The notes under the pieces are model-generated. The model had not been told where the DNA came from. It was given only the letters and a program-made list of their open reading frames with translations, and did not search any database. This document shows, in pieces, positions 45,638-56,147 of a DNA stretch of 64,000 nucleotides. Positions within the stretch are counted from its first letter, which is position 1. Every line of letters starts with the position of its first letter. The stretch is from Longilinea arvoryzae (GTDB lineage Bacteria; Chloroflexota; Anaerolineae; Anaerolineales; Anaerolineaceae), in assembly GCF_001050235.1 (NCBI RefSeq), contig NZ_DF967972.1:2489855-2553854 (forward strand), written 5' to 3'. A program made the position numbers and the translations under genes.

Positions 45638-45657
45638 AATCTTCTTTTACAGAAATC

Positions 45658-45710
45658 ACCGGGGAAATCCCCGGTAAACTGGGATTATACCATATCCAAT
45701 TTATCGTCAA
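45658..45710 (-). promoter_or_regulatory. Promoter and 5'-leader hairpin of LysM gene
   Basis: Read leftward: TTGACG (45710-45705), 15-nt spacer, TATAAT (45689-45684). The predicted transcript begins close to a perfect 7-bp hairpin ACCGGGG/CCCCGGT (45658-45675), 20 nt before the ATG. The hairpin could protect the 5' end or act as an operator. Confidence 0.5.
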
Positions 45711-45771
45711 GTCCACAATGAAATTTGCCCCTTATTCCAGGGGCGACTGGAAATGAGGAGAAAAGCGTGTT

Positions 45772-47010
45772 ATGCTCACGCATATGCAACCCACCAGTCT
45801 CTACCTACACATTCCGTTTTGCCGGCATCGCTGCGCGTACTGTGATTTTAACACGTATGCCGGACTGGAAAGCCGGATTCCGGCATACGTGGATGCGCTT
45901 TGCCGGGAAATTCGCTGGATGGGCGCTTCGAGTGTCGAGAATTTGCATTTGTCCGCACCGATCCGCGTGCATACCCTTTTTTTCGGCGGCGGCACGCCAT
46001 CTCTGCTCACCCCGCAGCACATGGAAGCCATCCTGGGCGCGTGCCGGGAGAGCTTCGCGGTGGACTCGGGGGCGGAAATCAGCATGGAGGCCAATCCGGG
46101 GACGGTGACCCTGGAAGGGCTGCGCGCTTTGCGATCGTTGGGCGTCAATCGCCTGAGCTACGGCATGCAGTCCGCCCACCCGGATGACCTGAGCCTGTTG
46201 CAGCGCCAGCACGATACTTACGATGTGATCGAAGCGGTCAATTGGGCGCGGCAGGCCGGATTCGATTTGTTGAGCCTGGATTTGATCTTTGGTTTGCCCT
46301 TCCAGAGCCTGGAACGCTGGCAGAACACCCTCGAGACGGCAATCGACCTGCAGACCGATCACCTGTCGCTGTATGCGCTAACCATCGAACACGGAACGCC
46401 GTTTCAATCCTGGCTGCGGCGGGGTCTGGTGCCGCTGCCGGACGATGATCTGGCGGCAGATATGTACGATTATGCCAGCGAGCGGTTGGAACAGGCCGGT
46501 TTTCAGCAGTATGAAATTTCAAATTGGGCGAAGGTTAAGGATGGCGAATTGGCAGCCTGCCGGCATAACCTGCAGTACTGGCACAACCAGCCTTACCTGG
46601 GCTTGGGCGCCGGCGCGCACGGCTATCATTCGGGTTATCGCCTGGTCAACGCCGCTGCCATCCCGGCCTACATCGAACGCTGCCAGACGATGCCCCGGGA
46701 AGCCTTCCCGGTGGGTCCGGCGACCATTCAAGCGGCGCCCATCGATCGCTGGACGGAAGTCCAGGAGACCATGATGGTCGGCCTGCGCCTGACAGGCGAG
46801 GGCGTTCCCGCAGCGGAATTCCACCGTCGTTTCGGGGTAAGCCTGGAAGAGCTGTTCGGCGCGGATATCGACGATTTGATCGAAAAAGGACTGTTGGAGT
46901 GGGACGGCGGAAAAGAAAGACTGCGCCTTTCGAAGCGCGGCCGGCTGCTGGGAAACCGGGTGTTCCGGCAGTTCGTTGGCCGCGAAAAACCGAAGGATTG
47001 GCGCGACTAG
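45772..47010 (+). CDS. hemW: Radical SAM heme chaperone HemW
   Basis: 412 residues. Radical SAM cluster motif in HIPFCRHRCAYCDFNTY (CX3CX2C), FFGGGTPSLL, EANPGTV, NRLSYGMQS and the C-terminal HemW domain (LGLGAGAHGY, IEKGLLEW). It lacks the N-terminal extension and active-site features of true coproporphyrinogen dehydrogenase HemN, so it is called HemW, which delivers heme to respiratory enzymes. GAGGAG lies 11 nt before the ATG. Confidence 0.9.
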   Translation: MLTHMQPTSLYLHIPFCRHRCAYCDFNTYAGLESRIPAYVDALCREIRWMGASSVENLHLSAPIRVHTLFFGGGTPSLLTPQHMEAILGACRESFAVDSGAEISMEANPGTVTLEGLRALRSLGVNRLSYGMQSAHPDDLSLLQRQHDTYDVIEAVNWARQAGFDLLSLDLIFGLPFQSLERWQNTLETAIDLQTDHLSLYALTIEHGTPFQSWLRRGLVPLPDDDLAADMYDYASERLEQAGFQQYEISNWAKVKDGELAACRHNLQYWHNQPYLGLGAGAHGYHSGYRLVNAAAIPAYIERCQTMPREAFPVGPATIQAAPIDRWTEVQETMMVGLRLTGEGVPAAEFHRRFGVSLEELFGADIDDLIEKGLLEWDGGKERLRLSKRGRLLGNRVFRQFVGREKPKDWRD

Positions 47011-47020
47011 CGTTTGCGAA

Positions 47021-48082
47021 TCAGGAGACGATCACCAGGGTGCCATAACCCCGTTTTTCGATGGTTTTTTCATCCGTGACCGGCGTGCACCAGCGGAAGA
47101 TCCACTTGGCTTCCTCAGGTTTCATGTTGATGCAGCCGTGGCTCATGGTGATGCCGTAATTGGTATGCCAGTAGGTGCCATGAAAGGCCACCCCGGTTTC
47201 GGGCACAAAGAAGGACGTCCAGGGGACTCCTGGAAGTTCATAGGCATAGATATCCGAGGTGATGTTGCCGTCGCCCATGTGTTTGGAAGGCATCTTGGAC
47301 TGGACGTGAAATTCGCCCACCGGCGTTTCGGTCAGGATCAGCCCGGGAGCCGGTTTGCGTTTGTCCGGCAGGCCCGAAGCGATCTTGGTATGCAGCACCA
47401 CTCTGTCTTCTTCGTAAGCCGTCAATTCCTGGCGGGCCAGTGAAACCTCGATGCGTTTCTTCTGGGCCGGCACTTCCGGAGAAAGCGGCGTCAATTCATC
47501 GGGCTGGATGACGCGCATGTGAACCGCCGGCACGGCGTATTCGATTTCGAGCAATTCGTCCTTGAGCTTGTACCAGGGTTCGCCGTCCGGGCCTTCGATG
47601 ACCCCGGTGATCCAATGCGTCGAGGTGTAATACAGACGGTAAATCGGATCCCAGGTGGTTTTGTTGTTGGGCAGATAAGCCTGGGTGAACGGAACGCTGA
47701 CTTCCGAAAGAACCCCGGCCGGATCCGGGTTGGTCAGGACGGTATTGAGTTGGACTTTCACCGGCTCGGTGTAAGCGGAGTGGATGTATCCACCCCAGAC
47801 CCGGTACCACAGCGGGTTGTAACCCGGGCCGTCATCCGAAATGACTTCCGCGTAGACATTCACCAGCTCGTCGCGGGTGCGCTGGTAGAGGATGCGGCTC
47901 TTGTCGCTGGGTTCGGAATATACACTGACGGTTTCGGTCGTGATGCGAATCAGGCGGTTGAAATCGAGATCGTCGCCGCTGCCCTGGAAGGGCCTGCTCA
48001 GTTGGGGACGAAATGCCAGACTGGTCAGGGAAAGACCAGCCAGCTTGAGGAAATCGCGCCGGGTCAGCTTGGGGTGAAGCAT
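47021..48082 (-). CDS. Tat-exported L,D-transpeptidase (YkuD)
   Basis: 353 residues from the ATG at 48082; the longer reading is rejected since this start gives a twin-arginine signal (TRRDFLKLAGLSLTSLAF). After a beta-rich, SH3-like region (~40-230) comes a YkuD domain with HGTYWHTNYG and MSHGCINM, nucleophile Cys317. Such enzymes make 3-3 crosslinks in peptidoglycan or attach proteins to it. Tat export is unusual but known for the family. There is almost no Shine-Dalgarno; a TATAAT lies where a leaderless transcript would begin. Confidence 0.87.
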   Translation of the reverse strand: MLHPKLTRRDFLKLAGLSLTSLAFRPQLSRPFQGSGDDLDFNRLIRITTETVSVYSEPSDKSRILYQRTRDELVNVYAEVISDDGPGYNPLWYRVWGGYIHSAYTEPVKVQLNTVLTNPDPAGVLSEVSVPFTQAYLPNNKTTWDPIYRLYYTSTHWITGVIEGPDGEPWYKLKDELLEIEYAVPAVHMRVIQPDELTPLSPEVPAQKKRIEVSLARQELTAYEEDRVVLHTKIASGLPDKRKPAPGLILTETPVGEFHVQSKMPSKHMGDGNITSDIYAYELPGVPWTSFFVPETGVAFHGTYWHTNYGITMSHGCINMKPEEAKWIFRWCTPVTDEKTIEKRGYGTLVIVS

Positions 48083-48088
48083 GGTCCG

Positions 48089-48094
48089 ATTATA
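48089..48094 (-). promoter_or_regulatory. -10 box placed for leaderless L,D-transpeptidase mRNA
   Basis: TATAAT on the minus strand ends 6 nt before the ATG. With normal spacing the transcript would begin at the start codon. No consensus -35. Confidence 0.4.
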
Positions 48095-48161
48095 CCTTAA
48101 TATTTTCAACTTTTTTCTAAAAAATTCCTCGAAATGACTTTCAGACCGCCCGGGTTTGCGA

Positions 48162-48167
48162 TATAAT
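48162..48167 (+). promoter_or_regulatory. -10 box of tmRNA gene
   Basis: A perfect TATAAT ends 9 nt before the first G of tmRNA; the -35 region (TTTCAG, 48139-48144, 17-nt spacer) is weak. Confidence 0.55.
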
Positions 48168-48176
48168 GAGAGTACC

Positions 48177-48570
48177 GGGGATGACAGGCTTCGACGGAGG
48201 AGGCTGGTCCCGGATTGCGAGCCGAGAGGTGCCGACCTCGTAAACTCAGCACAAACCTTAAGTGCCAATAACACTTCCTACGCTGCTATGCCCCTCGCTG
48301 CATAAGCGAGAGAATTAGCCGCCTGACCTCCACGTGAGGTCACGTCTGCCCGCCCCGCTCCCTGGCCGGTGGTGGATGCGGGCGCTAAAAAGCCAAGGGT
48401 GCCGGCCGGTGCGCCGTGAACCGGTCGAAAGAGGGCCTTCGGGTTCGAGCGGCTAGCGAATAACCTGTTTTGCCTGATGTCGGGTCGTTTGCGAGATCAA
48501 AATCAGACTACGCTCGTAGATATTCGAGGGTCTAATCTTTCGGACGCGGGTTCGATTCCCGCCATCTCCA
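48177..48570 (+). ncRNA. ssrA: Transfer-messenger RNA
   Basis: One-piece tmRNA. The 5' end GGGGATGACAGGCTTCGACG and 3' end GGTTCGATTCCCGCCATCTCC pair as the alanyl acceptor (GGGGATG with CATCTCC) and T-arm. The tag frame (48264-48305) reads ANNTSYAAMPLAA then TAA, flanked by pseudoknot-type segments. The discriminator A at 48570 is followed by CC then T, so the full CCA end is not encoded and must be added after processing. It rescues stalled ribosomes with SmpB. A strong terminator follows. Confidence 0.95.
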
Positions 48571-48576
48571 CCTGAT

Positions 48577-48616
48577 AAACACGCAGCAATGGATCCATTC
48601 GCTGCGTGTTTATTTT
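48577..48616 (+). terminator. Terminator of tmRNA
   Basis: AAACACGCAGC (48577-48587) pairs with GCTGCGTGTTT (48601-48611); the loop is itself palindromic (AATGGATCCATT). TATTTT follows. The remaining gap to 48816 holds nothing I can identify. Confidence 0.88.
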
Positions 48617-48816
48617 CTGAAGATCGAGTTTGAATGGATTTACCGGCAGCGATGCGATCTTCCCGTAAGTCATTCCAAAAAGAGTAGAGATTGGCCAGAT
48701 CGGGGAATGAATATCTCGTATTTTCCGTTCGATTTTTTATAAGGCGGTAGAATTGTTCGCGAACCTTTGTAAAAAATCTCTGGGCATCATTCGGTAATAA
48801 TTTGGGGCGAAGAGCA

Positions 48817-49560
48817 ATGGATATCCCATACGAGATGATCTTCAAACGAAAATCTTTCCGACGATTTGACGAGTCGTTGGCGCTTTCGGGTGAAGAATTG
48901 CAGGATATCGAGCGGCAGGTGGCGCGCCTGATCCCACTCGAAGACGGCATCCGGGTGAATTATAGAATCATCCCCAGGAAGCAGACTTCATCCAGACGCG
49001 GTGAATATTGCCTGCTGATGTACAGTGAGATCAAAGAACATTATTTGCTCAACGCCGGATACCTGTTGGAGCAAATGGATCTGTACCTGGCTGCACAGGA
49101 TATTGGCGCGTGCTGGTATGGGATGGGAAAGCCAGAAGTCACCCATGAGGCCGGTCTTGATTTTGTCATCATGCTGGCCTTTGGAAAGGGTCGCCCGGAG
49201 GAATTCCGAAAAGACTATACCAGGAGCAGGCGCAAAGATCTGAGCGTCATCTGGAAAGGTGATTCGTTGATGGAAATCGCAGAGGTGGCCCGGTATGCCC
49301 CCAGTTCGTGCAATTCTCAGCCCTGGCGAGTATATTGTGATCCCCATCGCATCCAGGTTTTCCGGGCAACCGGAATCCGGTCGATCATGCCGGCATCCCG
49401 GGTACCGTATTACAATTCGATCGACATGGGGATTTTTCTATTCTTCCTCGAGACCTGCCTGGCGCACACAGGGCATTCATTCGAGAGGACGCTGTTCCCG
49501 GATGAAGGTTCACGCGCAGACCCAATTCCGGTGGCTTCCTATTTAATGCCAGAAGGGTAA
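48817..49560 (+). CDS. Nitroreductase family protein, TM1586 type
   Basis: 247 residues from the ATG at 48817. The start (PYEMIFKRKSFRRFDESL) and VARYAPSSCNSQPWRVYCD are nitroreductase FMN-site blocks, with LAAQDIGACWYGMG in the middle. The duplicated-half layout and length fit the TM1586-type nitroreductases, in which one chain forms a pseudo-dimer. FMN-dependent reduction of an unknown substrate is expected. It is followed at 8 nt by a membrane protein gene. Confidence 0.75.
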   Translation: MDIPYEMIFKRKSFRRFDESLALSGEELQDIERQVARLIPLEDGIRVNYRIIPRKQTSSRRGEYCLLMYSEIKEHYLLNAGYLLEQMDLYLAAQDIGACWYGMGKPEVTHEAGLDFVIMLAFGKGRPEEFRKDYTRSRRKDLSVIWKGDSLMEIAEVARYAPSSCNSQPWRVYCDPHRIQVFRATGIRSIMPASRVPYYNSIDMGIFLFFLETCLAHTGHSFERTLFPDEGSRADPIPVASYLMPEG

Positions 49561-49568
49561 TTTAATTT

Positions 49569-50045
49569 ATGGGACACCCGGGTTTTTCTTATATCGGACT
49601 GATTTTTCTGATGATGCTGACGATTCCAAATCTGATCTGGACCCGGCACCAGCCCCAGGGATACGATTCTCATAACGAGAATAAAATCCTTCTGGTTTTC
49701 GAGCGGGTGGGACAGGTGTGCGTCACCTGCACGGCGCTGGTGTTTTCTGATTTCAACATCCACGGCTGGTCGGTGTGGAGCGTGTGGCTCTTCGCAGCGG
49801 CGTTTTTGATGGTGATGTACGAAGGCTGGTGGATTCGCTATTTCCGGAGCGAAAAGTCTCTGGCGGATTTCTATAGCAGTTTTTGGGGTGTGCCCGTTGC
49901 CGGAGCGACGCTTCCGATTGTGGCTTTCTTTTTGTTGGGTGTTTACGGCAAAGTGATCTGGTTGATGATATCCGTTGTGATCCTGGGCATCGGGCATATC
50001 GGTATCCATTTGCAGCACCGCCAAGAGATTATTACACAGCAATAA
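49569..50045 (+). CDS. Small polytopic membrane protein
   Basis: 158 residues with about four to five membrane helices (YIGLIFLMMLTIPNLIW, VGQVCVTCTALVFSDF, WLFAAAFLMVMYEGWWI, FWGVPVAGATLPIVAFFLLG, VIWLMISVVILGIGHIGI). No family recognised. It probably shares a transcript with the nitroreductase. Confidence 0.7.
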   Translation: MGHPGFSYIGLIFLMMLTIPNLIWTRHQPQGYDSHNENKILLVFERVGQVCVTCTALVFSDFNIHGWSVWSVWLFAAAFLMVMYEGWWIRYFRSEKSLADFYSSFWGVPVAGATLPIVAFFLLGVYGKVIWLMISVVILGIGHIGIHLQHRQEIITQQ

Positions 50046-50124
50046 AGTGATAACGGGTGGGAAGATCCATTGAAATTTGCAAGCCGCGAAGTAATCCGTA
50101 TCCGTCACAAGGGAGAATTGAGCC

Positions 50125-50352
50125 ATGGATAACAACGACAAAGAAATCGCGAACAACGAAGCCCAGGAACAGGATACCCCCAGGGAAAAAGCCACGGAAG
50201 GGGATGATAATTACATGGTGACGGGGATGTGCATCGGCATGTGCCTGGGTGTGGCGGTTGGGCAATTGTTATTCGATAACCTGGCCACGGGTATGGCTGT
50301 GGGGATGTGCCTCGGACTGGCGATTGGAAGCGGCATCAAGAAAAAGAAATAA
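50125..50352 (+). CDS. Small glycine-zipper membrane protein
   Basis: 75 residues. A charged N-terminal half (~30 residues) is followed by two near-identical hydrophobic repeats (GMCIGMCLGVAVGQ and GMAVGMCLGLAIGSG) and a KKKK end. The Gly-every-four spacing is a glycine zipper, suggesting oligomerising helices in the membrane. AGGGAGAATTGAG precedes the ATG. Similar short proteins exist in Gram-positives; function unknown. Confidence 0.7.
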   Translation: MDNNDKEIANNEAQEQDTPREKATEGDDNYMVTGMCIGMCLGVAVGQLLFDNLATGMAVGMCLGLAIGSGIKKKK

Positions 50353-50364
50353 GCGCCGGAACGT

Positions 50365-50835
50365 ATGATTCAGCAGGCCGGAAAGCCGGGGATTATGGTA
50401 GAAGTCCAGCGTCACGCCATTGGAACGGTCGCCGATGAAAAATTGGCTTTCGCAGTGATCTGCGCGCGCCACGAAGATCAATGGCTGTTCGTACGCCACG
50501 GGCAGCGTTCCACCTGGGAGGTGCCGGGCGGGCACCGCGAACCCGGCGAGACGGTCGAGCAGGCGGCGGCGCGCGAATTGTTCGAGGAAACTGGGGCTGA
50601 GGAATATTCGCTCGTTCCAGTGTGCGATTATTCTGTCCAATATGATGGCCAGCCACCGAGTTTCGGTCGCTTATTCGTATCGCGGGTCGAGCGTCTGGGC
50701 ATGCTGCCGGAAAGCGAAATCGCCGAGGTGGTTTGTCGGGCGGAAATGCCGGCTATGATGACTTACCCCCAGATCCAACCCTGGCTGCAAAACTGGGCAG
50801 CCGAATATCTACGGCAAGGGGAAATCCGGAAATAA
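50365..50835 (+). CDS. Nudix hydrolase
   Basis: 156 residues with a full Nudix box GGHREPGETVEQAAARELFE then ETGA (GX5EX7REUXEEXGU), residues ~52-75. It hydrolyses a nucleoside-diphosphate-linked substrate with Mg; the subfamily resembles MutT-like 8-oxo-dGTP-type enzymes, but specificity is unknown. It starts 12 nt after the glycine-zipper gene. An ATG at 50395 is an alternative start. Confidence 0.85.
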   Translation: MIQQAGKPGIMVEVQRHAIGTVADEKLAFAVICARHEDQWLFVRHGQRSTWEVPGGHREPGETVEQAAARELFEETGAEEYSLVPVCDYSVQYDGQPPSFGRLFVSRVERLGMLPESEIAEVVCRAEMPAMMTYPQIQPWLQNWAAEYLRQGEIRK

Positions 50836-50907
50836 ATCCTGGCTTTCATGTGGTTATTCCCGAATACGCGATGGCCCTGCTCTTTCAACCATCCCGAAAC
50901 AAGATCA

Positions 50908-51369
50908 TTATCGATGCAGAATGAACTTCTGCTCGGGATAATCGAACTCATTACAAAATTCACCTTCGACGAACCCCAGGCTTTTGTATAAAGCGCGCGG
51001 GGCGATGCCCTTTTCGTCGCCTTCGCGAAAGGTGATCACCTGAACATCGCGGCCGGCCGGAAGGCGCTCGAGCATCAGCCGGATCATCCCGCTGGCGATG
51101 CCCTGCCGGCGGTAATCCGGGTGAACGGCCATGCAGCTCAGCGTGCACTGGTTGACCGAGAAAAGCAGGACGCCAATGACCTTTCCGGCGTCCCTGGCGC
51201 AGATCGCCGTATCACGATCCATATTCTTGATCACGGTCTGGCGATAGCCTTCCAGTAATTCTTCCGTTTCCAGGCCCGGAAAATTCCAGCGCACCAACTC
51301 CACCAGATCCATCCAGGAAGGCAGATCGTCGATGCGAGCAAAGCCGATGCAGCGATCTTGATCTGACAT
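50908..51369 (-). CDS. GNAT-family N-acetyltransferase
   Basis: 153 residues from the ATG at 51369 (GGGGGCG upstream). GNAT fold with acetyl-CoA loop HPDYRRQGIASGMIRLML and ALYKSLGFVEGE. Substrate unknown. It is the last gene of the leftward ligA operon, 16 nt after the pyruvate kinase-like gene. Confidence 0.82.
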   Translation of the reverse strand: MSDQDRCIGFARIDDLPSWMDLVELVRWNFPGLETEELLEGYRQTVIKNMDRDTAICARDAGKVIGVLLFSVNQCTLSCMAVHPDYRRQGIASGMIRLMLERLPAGRDVQVITFREGDEKGIAPRALYKSLGFVEGEFCNEFDYPEQKFILHR

Positions 51370-51385
51370 TGCGCCCCCGTGTTGT

Positions 51386-52372
51386 TTAGAATAATTCTGC
51401 TTCGAACAGAGCAGCCATCCGGCAGCTCTCGACCGGGAATTGGCCGACCGCGGCCTCGTCGGAGAGCACGAAACCTTGATAACCCCGGGCAAGCGCGTCA
51501 TACAGGCAGCAGACTTCCGACCGGGTCGGGGTAGGCTGCCCGTTCATATGCTCCAGCACCTGACCGGCCAACATCACCGGGATGGGCAGGTCGCGGACCC
51601 TGGTCGAGAAATGATGGGCTGTTTTTGCCATTTCAGCCAGGCCCAGCTCGGCGCCCAGGTCGCCGCGGCACAACCACAGTTCATCGGCTTCGGCGGCGAT
51701 GGCTTCGGCTTCCCGCACGGCCAATCCGCGCTCCAGCTTGGCCACCAAATAGATGGTCGCGCCGATCCGCTTGCGGTAGGCGGCCATTTCGGCGGCGTTT
51801 TTCACATACGAAATGGCGTAGCGCACGAACGGGTACTGGCGGGTATCGTGCAGGATGGCGCAGTCCTTTTCATTCATCCCTTCGCTGCGAAATTCGGATG
51901 CCGCATAGGTGATGCCCTTGCGCGCGGCAATGGGCCCACCCTGGACGACGCGCGCCTGGATCGCATCGGGCTGAATCGTTTCGACTTCGAGCAGTACTTT
52001 GGCGTCGTTCAGGCGAATTTCACGGCTCGAATCGGGCGCGGCGGTGAAAAAATCGGCGTGCGGAACGGGCAGCACGTCAACCCGCTGGCTGGATTGGGCC
52101 CGGATCAGGCGCACCTGCTGGCCAGCCGCCAGCTCGCGCGCTTCGATTTCTCCCAACCGCCATTTGCTGCCCTGCAAATCGATGACCACCGGCAGGGCCC
52201 GGCCGGTCTGGTCGTAGAAGGCGCGCAATCGTTCCACCCATTCGACGACCGCCGGTGTGGAAAGGTGCGAGCTGTTCAGCCGGAAGGCCGTCACGCCGGC
52301 GGCGATCATTTCCCGCCACAGTTCCGACCTGGAACTGGCGGGGCCCAAGGTTGCGATGATTTCATACGTCAT
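51386..52372 (-). CDS. Short pyruvate kinase-like protein
   Basis: 328 residues against ~470 in true pyruvate kinase. It keeps the N-terminal ATLGPAS, RLNSSHLS, the B-domain region, the lysine/metal block AKLERGLAVREAEAIAAEAD with LWLCRGDLGAELG, and the threonine loop TPTRSEVCCLYDALARG, but stops where the allosteric C domain begins. Substitutions (SSH for FSH, LERG for IEN) cast doubt on normal activity. It may be a stand-alone PK-like enzyme for a different enolpyruvate or carboxylate. Not a frameshift: the stop is followed by a regular operon junction. It lies 6 nt after rlmI. Confidence 0.75.
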   Translation of the reverse strand: MTYEIIATLGPASSRSELWREMIAAGVTAFRLNSSHLSTPAVVEWVERLRAFYDQTGRALPVVIDLQGSKWRLGEIEARELAAGQQVRLIRAQSSQRVDVLPVPHADFFTAAPDSSREIRLNDAKVLLEVETIQPDAIQARVVQGGPIAARKGITYAASEFRSEGMNEKDCAILHDTRQYPFVRYAISYVKNAAEMAAYRKRIGATIYLVAKLERGLAVREAEAIAAEADELWLCRGDLGAELGLAEMAKTAHHFSTRVRDLPIPVMLAGQVLEHMNGQPTPTRSEVCCLYDALARGYQGFVLSDEAAVGQFPVESCRMAALFEAELF

Positions 52373-52378
52373 AATGTT

Positions 52379-55605
<3,227 letters not shown>

Positions 55606-55642
55606 TCACAGTGCAGTCGTACAGATCCGGTAGGACATTCGT

Positions 55643-55669
55643 ATTATAGTGCATGACAGTTGCGATCAA
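55643..55669 (-). promoter_or_regulatory. Promoter of ligA operon
   Basis: Read leftward: TTGATC (55669-55664), 15-nt spacer, TATAAT (55648-55643), about 50 nt before the ligA ATG. Confidence 0.55.
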
Positions 55670-55711
55670 CGCAACCAACCCGTATTTCTTTCGTAGATTA
55701 AGTGTGCCGCA

Positions 55712-55740
55712 TTGTCGAGAATCGGTTTCTTTGCTACACT
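55712..55740 (+). promoter_or_regulatory. Promoter of the radical SAM/Cys-tail operon
   Basis: TTGTCG (55712-55717), 17-nt spacer and TACACT (55735-55740) with an extended TG (TTGC just before). The leader to the first ATG (55765) is ~18 nt and includes GGAGG. Confidence 0.6.
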
Positions 55741-55764
55741 TATCCATATACAATGGAGGGTCTT

Positions 55765-56124
55765 ATGAACGCTGGAAAAACAGTCGCCTATATCATCGCA
55801 GCAATATTGATCCTTTTTGGCGTGCTTTTCATCTGGGCAACCTTCAGCCCGCAAGGCAATACCGGTTGGCTCGTGGTCGGAGTTATCAGTGTGGCCATCG
55901 GCCTGGTATTGATCTTTCTGGCCGGGCGTAAGCGACCGAGCGATAAACAGGAAGTCAATGTAAAAATCGACTTGAGCGGAAATGTCAATCTCGATACACT
56001 CAAGTGCAAATCCTGCGGGGGAACGCTGACCTCTGAAAACATCAAGATGGTCGCCGGCGCGCCGTATGTGACTTGTCCGTATTGCAATACGACCTATCAA
56101 CTGACCGAAGAACCCAAGTGGTAA
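55765..56124 (+). CDS. Two-helix membrane protein with zinc ribbon
   Basis: 119 residues from the ATG at 55765, set by ATGGAGGGTCTT. Two membrane helices (~5-24 and ~32-53) form a hairpin, so both termini are cytosolic; the C-terminal domain has a CX2C-CX2C zinc ribbon (CKSCGGTL, CPYCNTTYQL). First gene of the Cys-tail operon, 23 nt before the next. A metal- or substrate-binding helper for the system is possible; the family is not recognised. Confidence 0.72.
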   Translation: MNAGKTVAYIIAAILILFGVLFIWATFSPQGNTGWLVVGVISVAIGLVLIFLAGRKRPSDKQEVNVKIDLSGNVNLDTLKCKSCGGTLTSENIKMVAGAPYVTCPYCNTTYQLTEEPKW

Positions 56125-56147
56125 GCCTAATTCAGGGAGAGTAAAGC

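Noticed and set aside
48453..48950. Leftward open frame across tmRNA 3' end
   Set aside because: Overlaps the structured tmRNA and its terminator; no homology or ribosome site.
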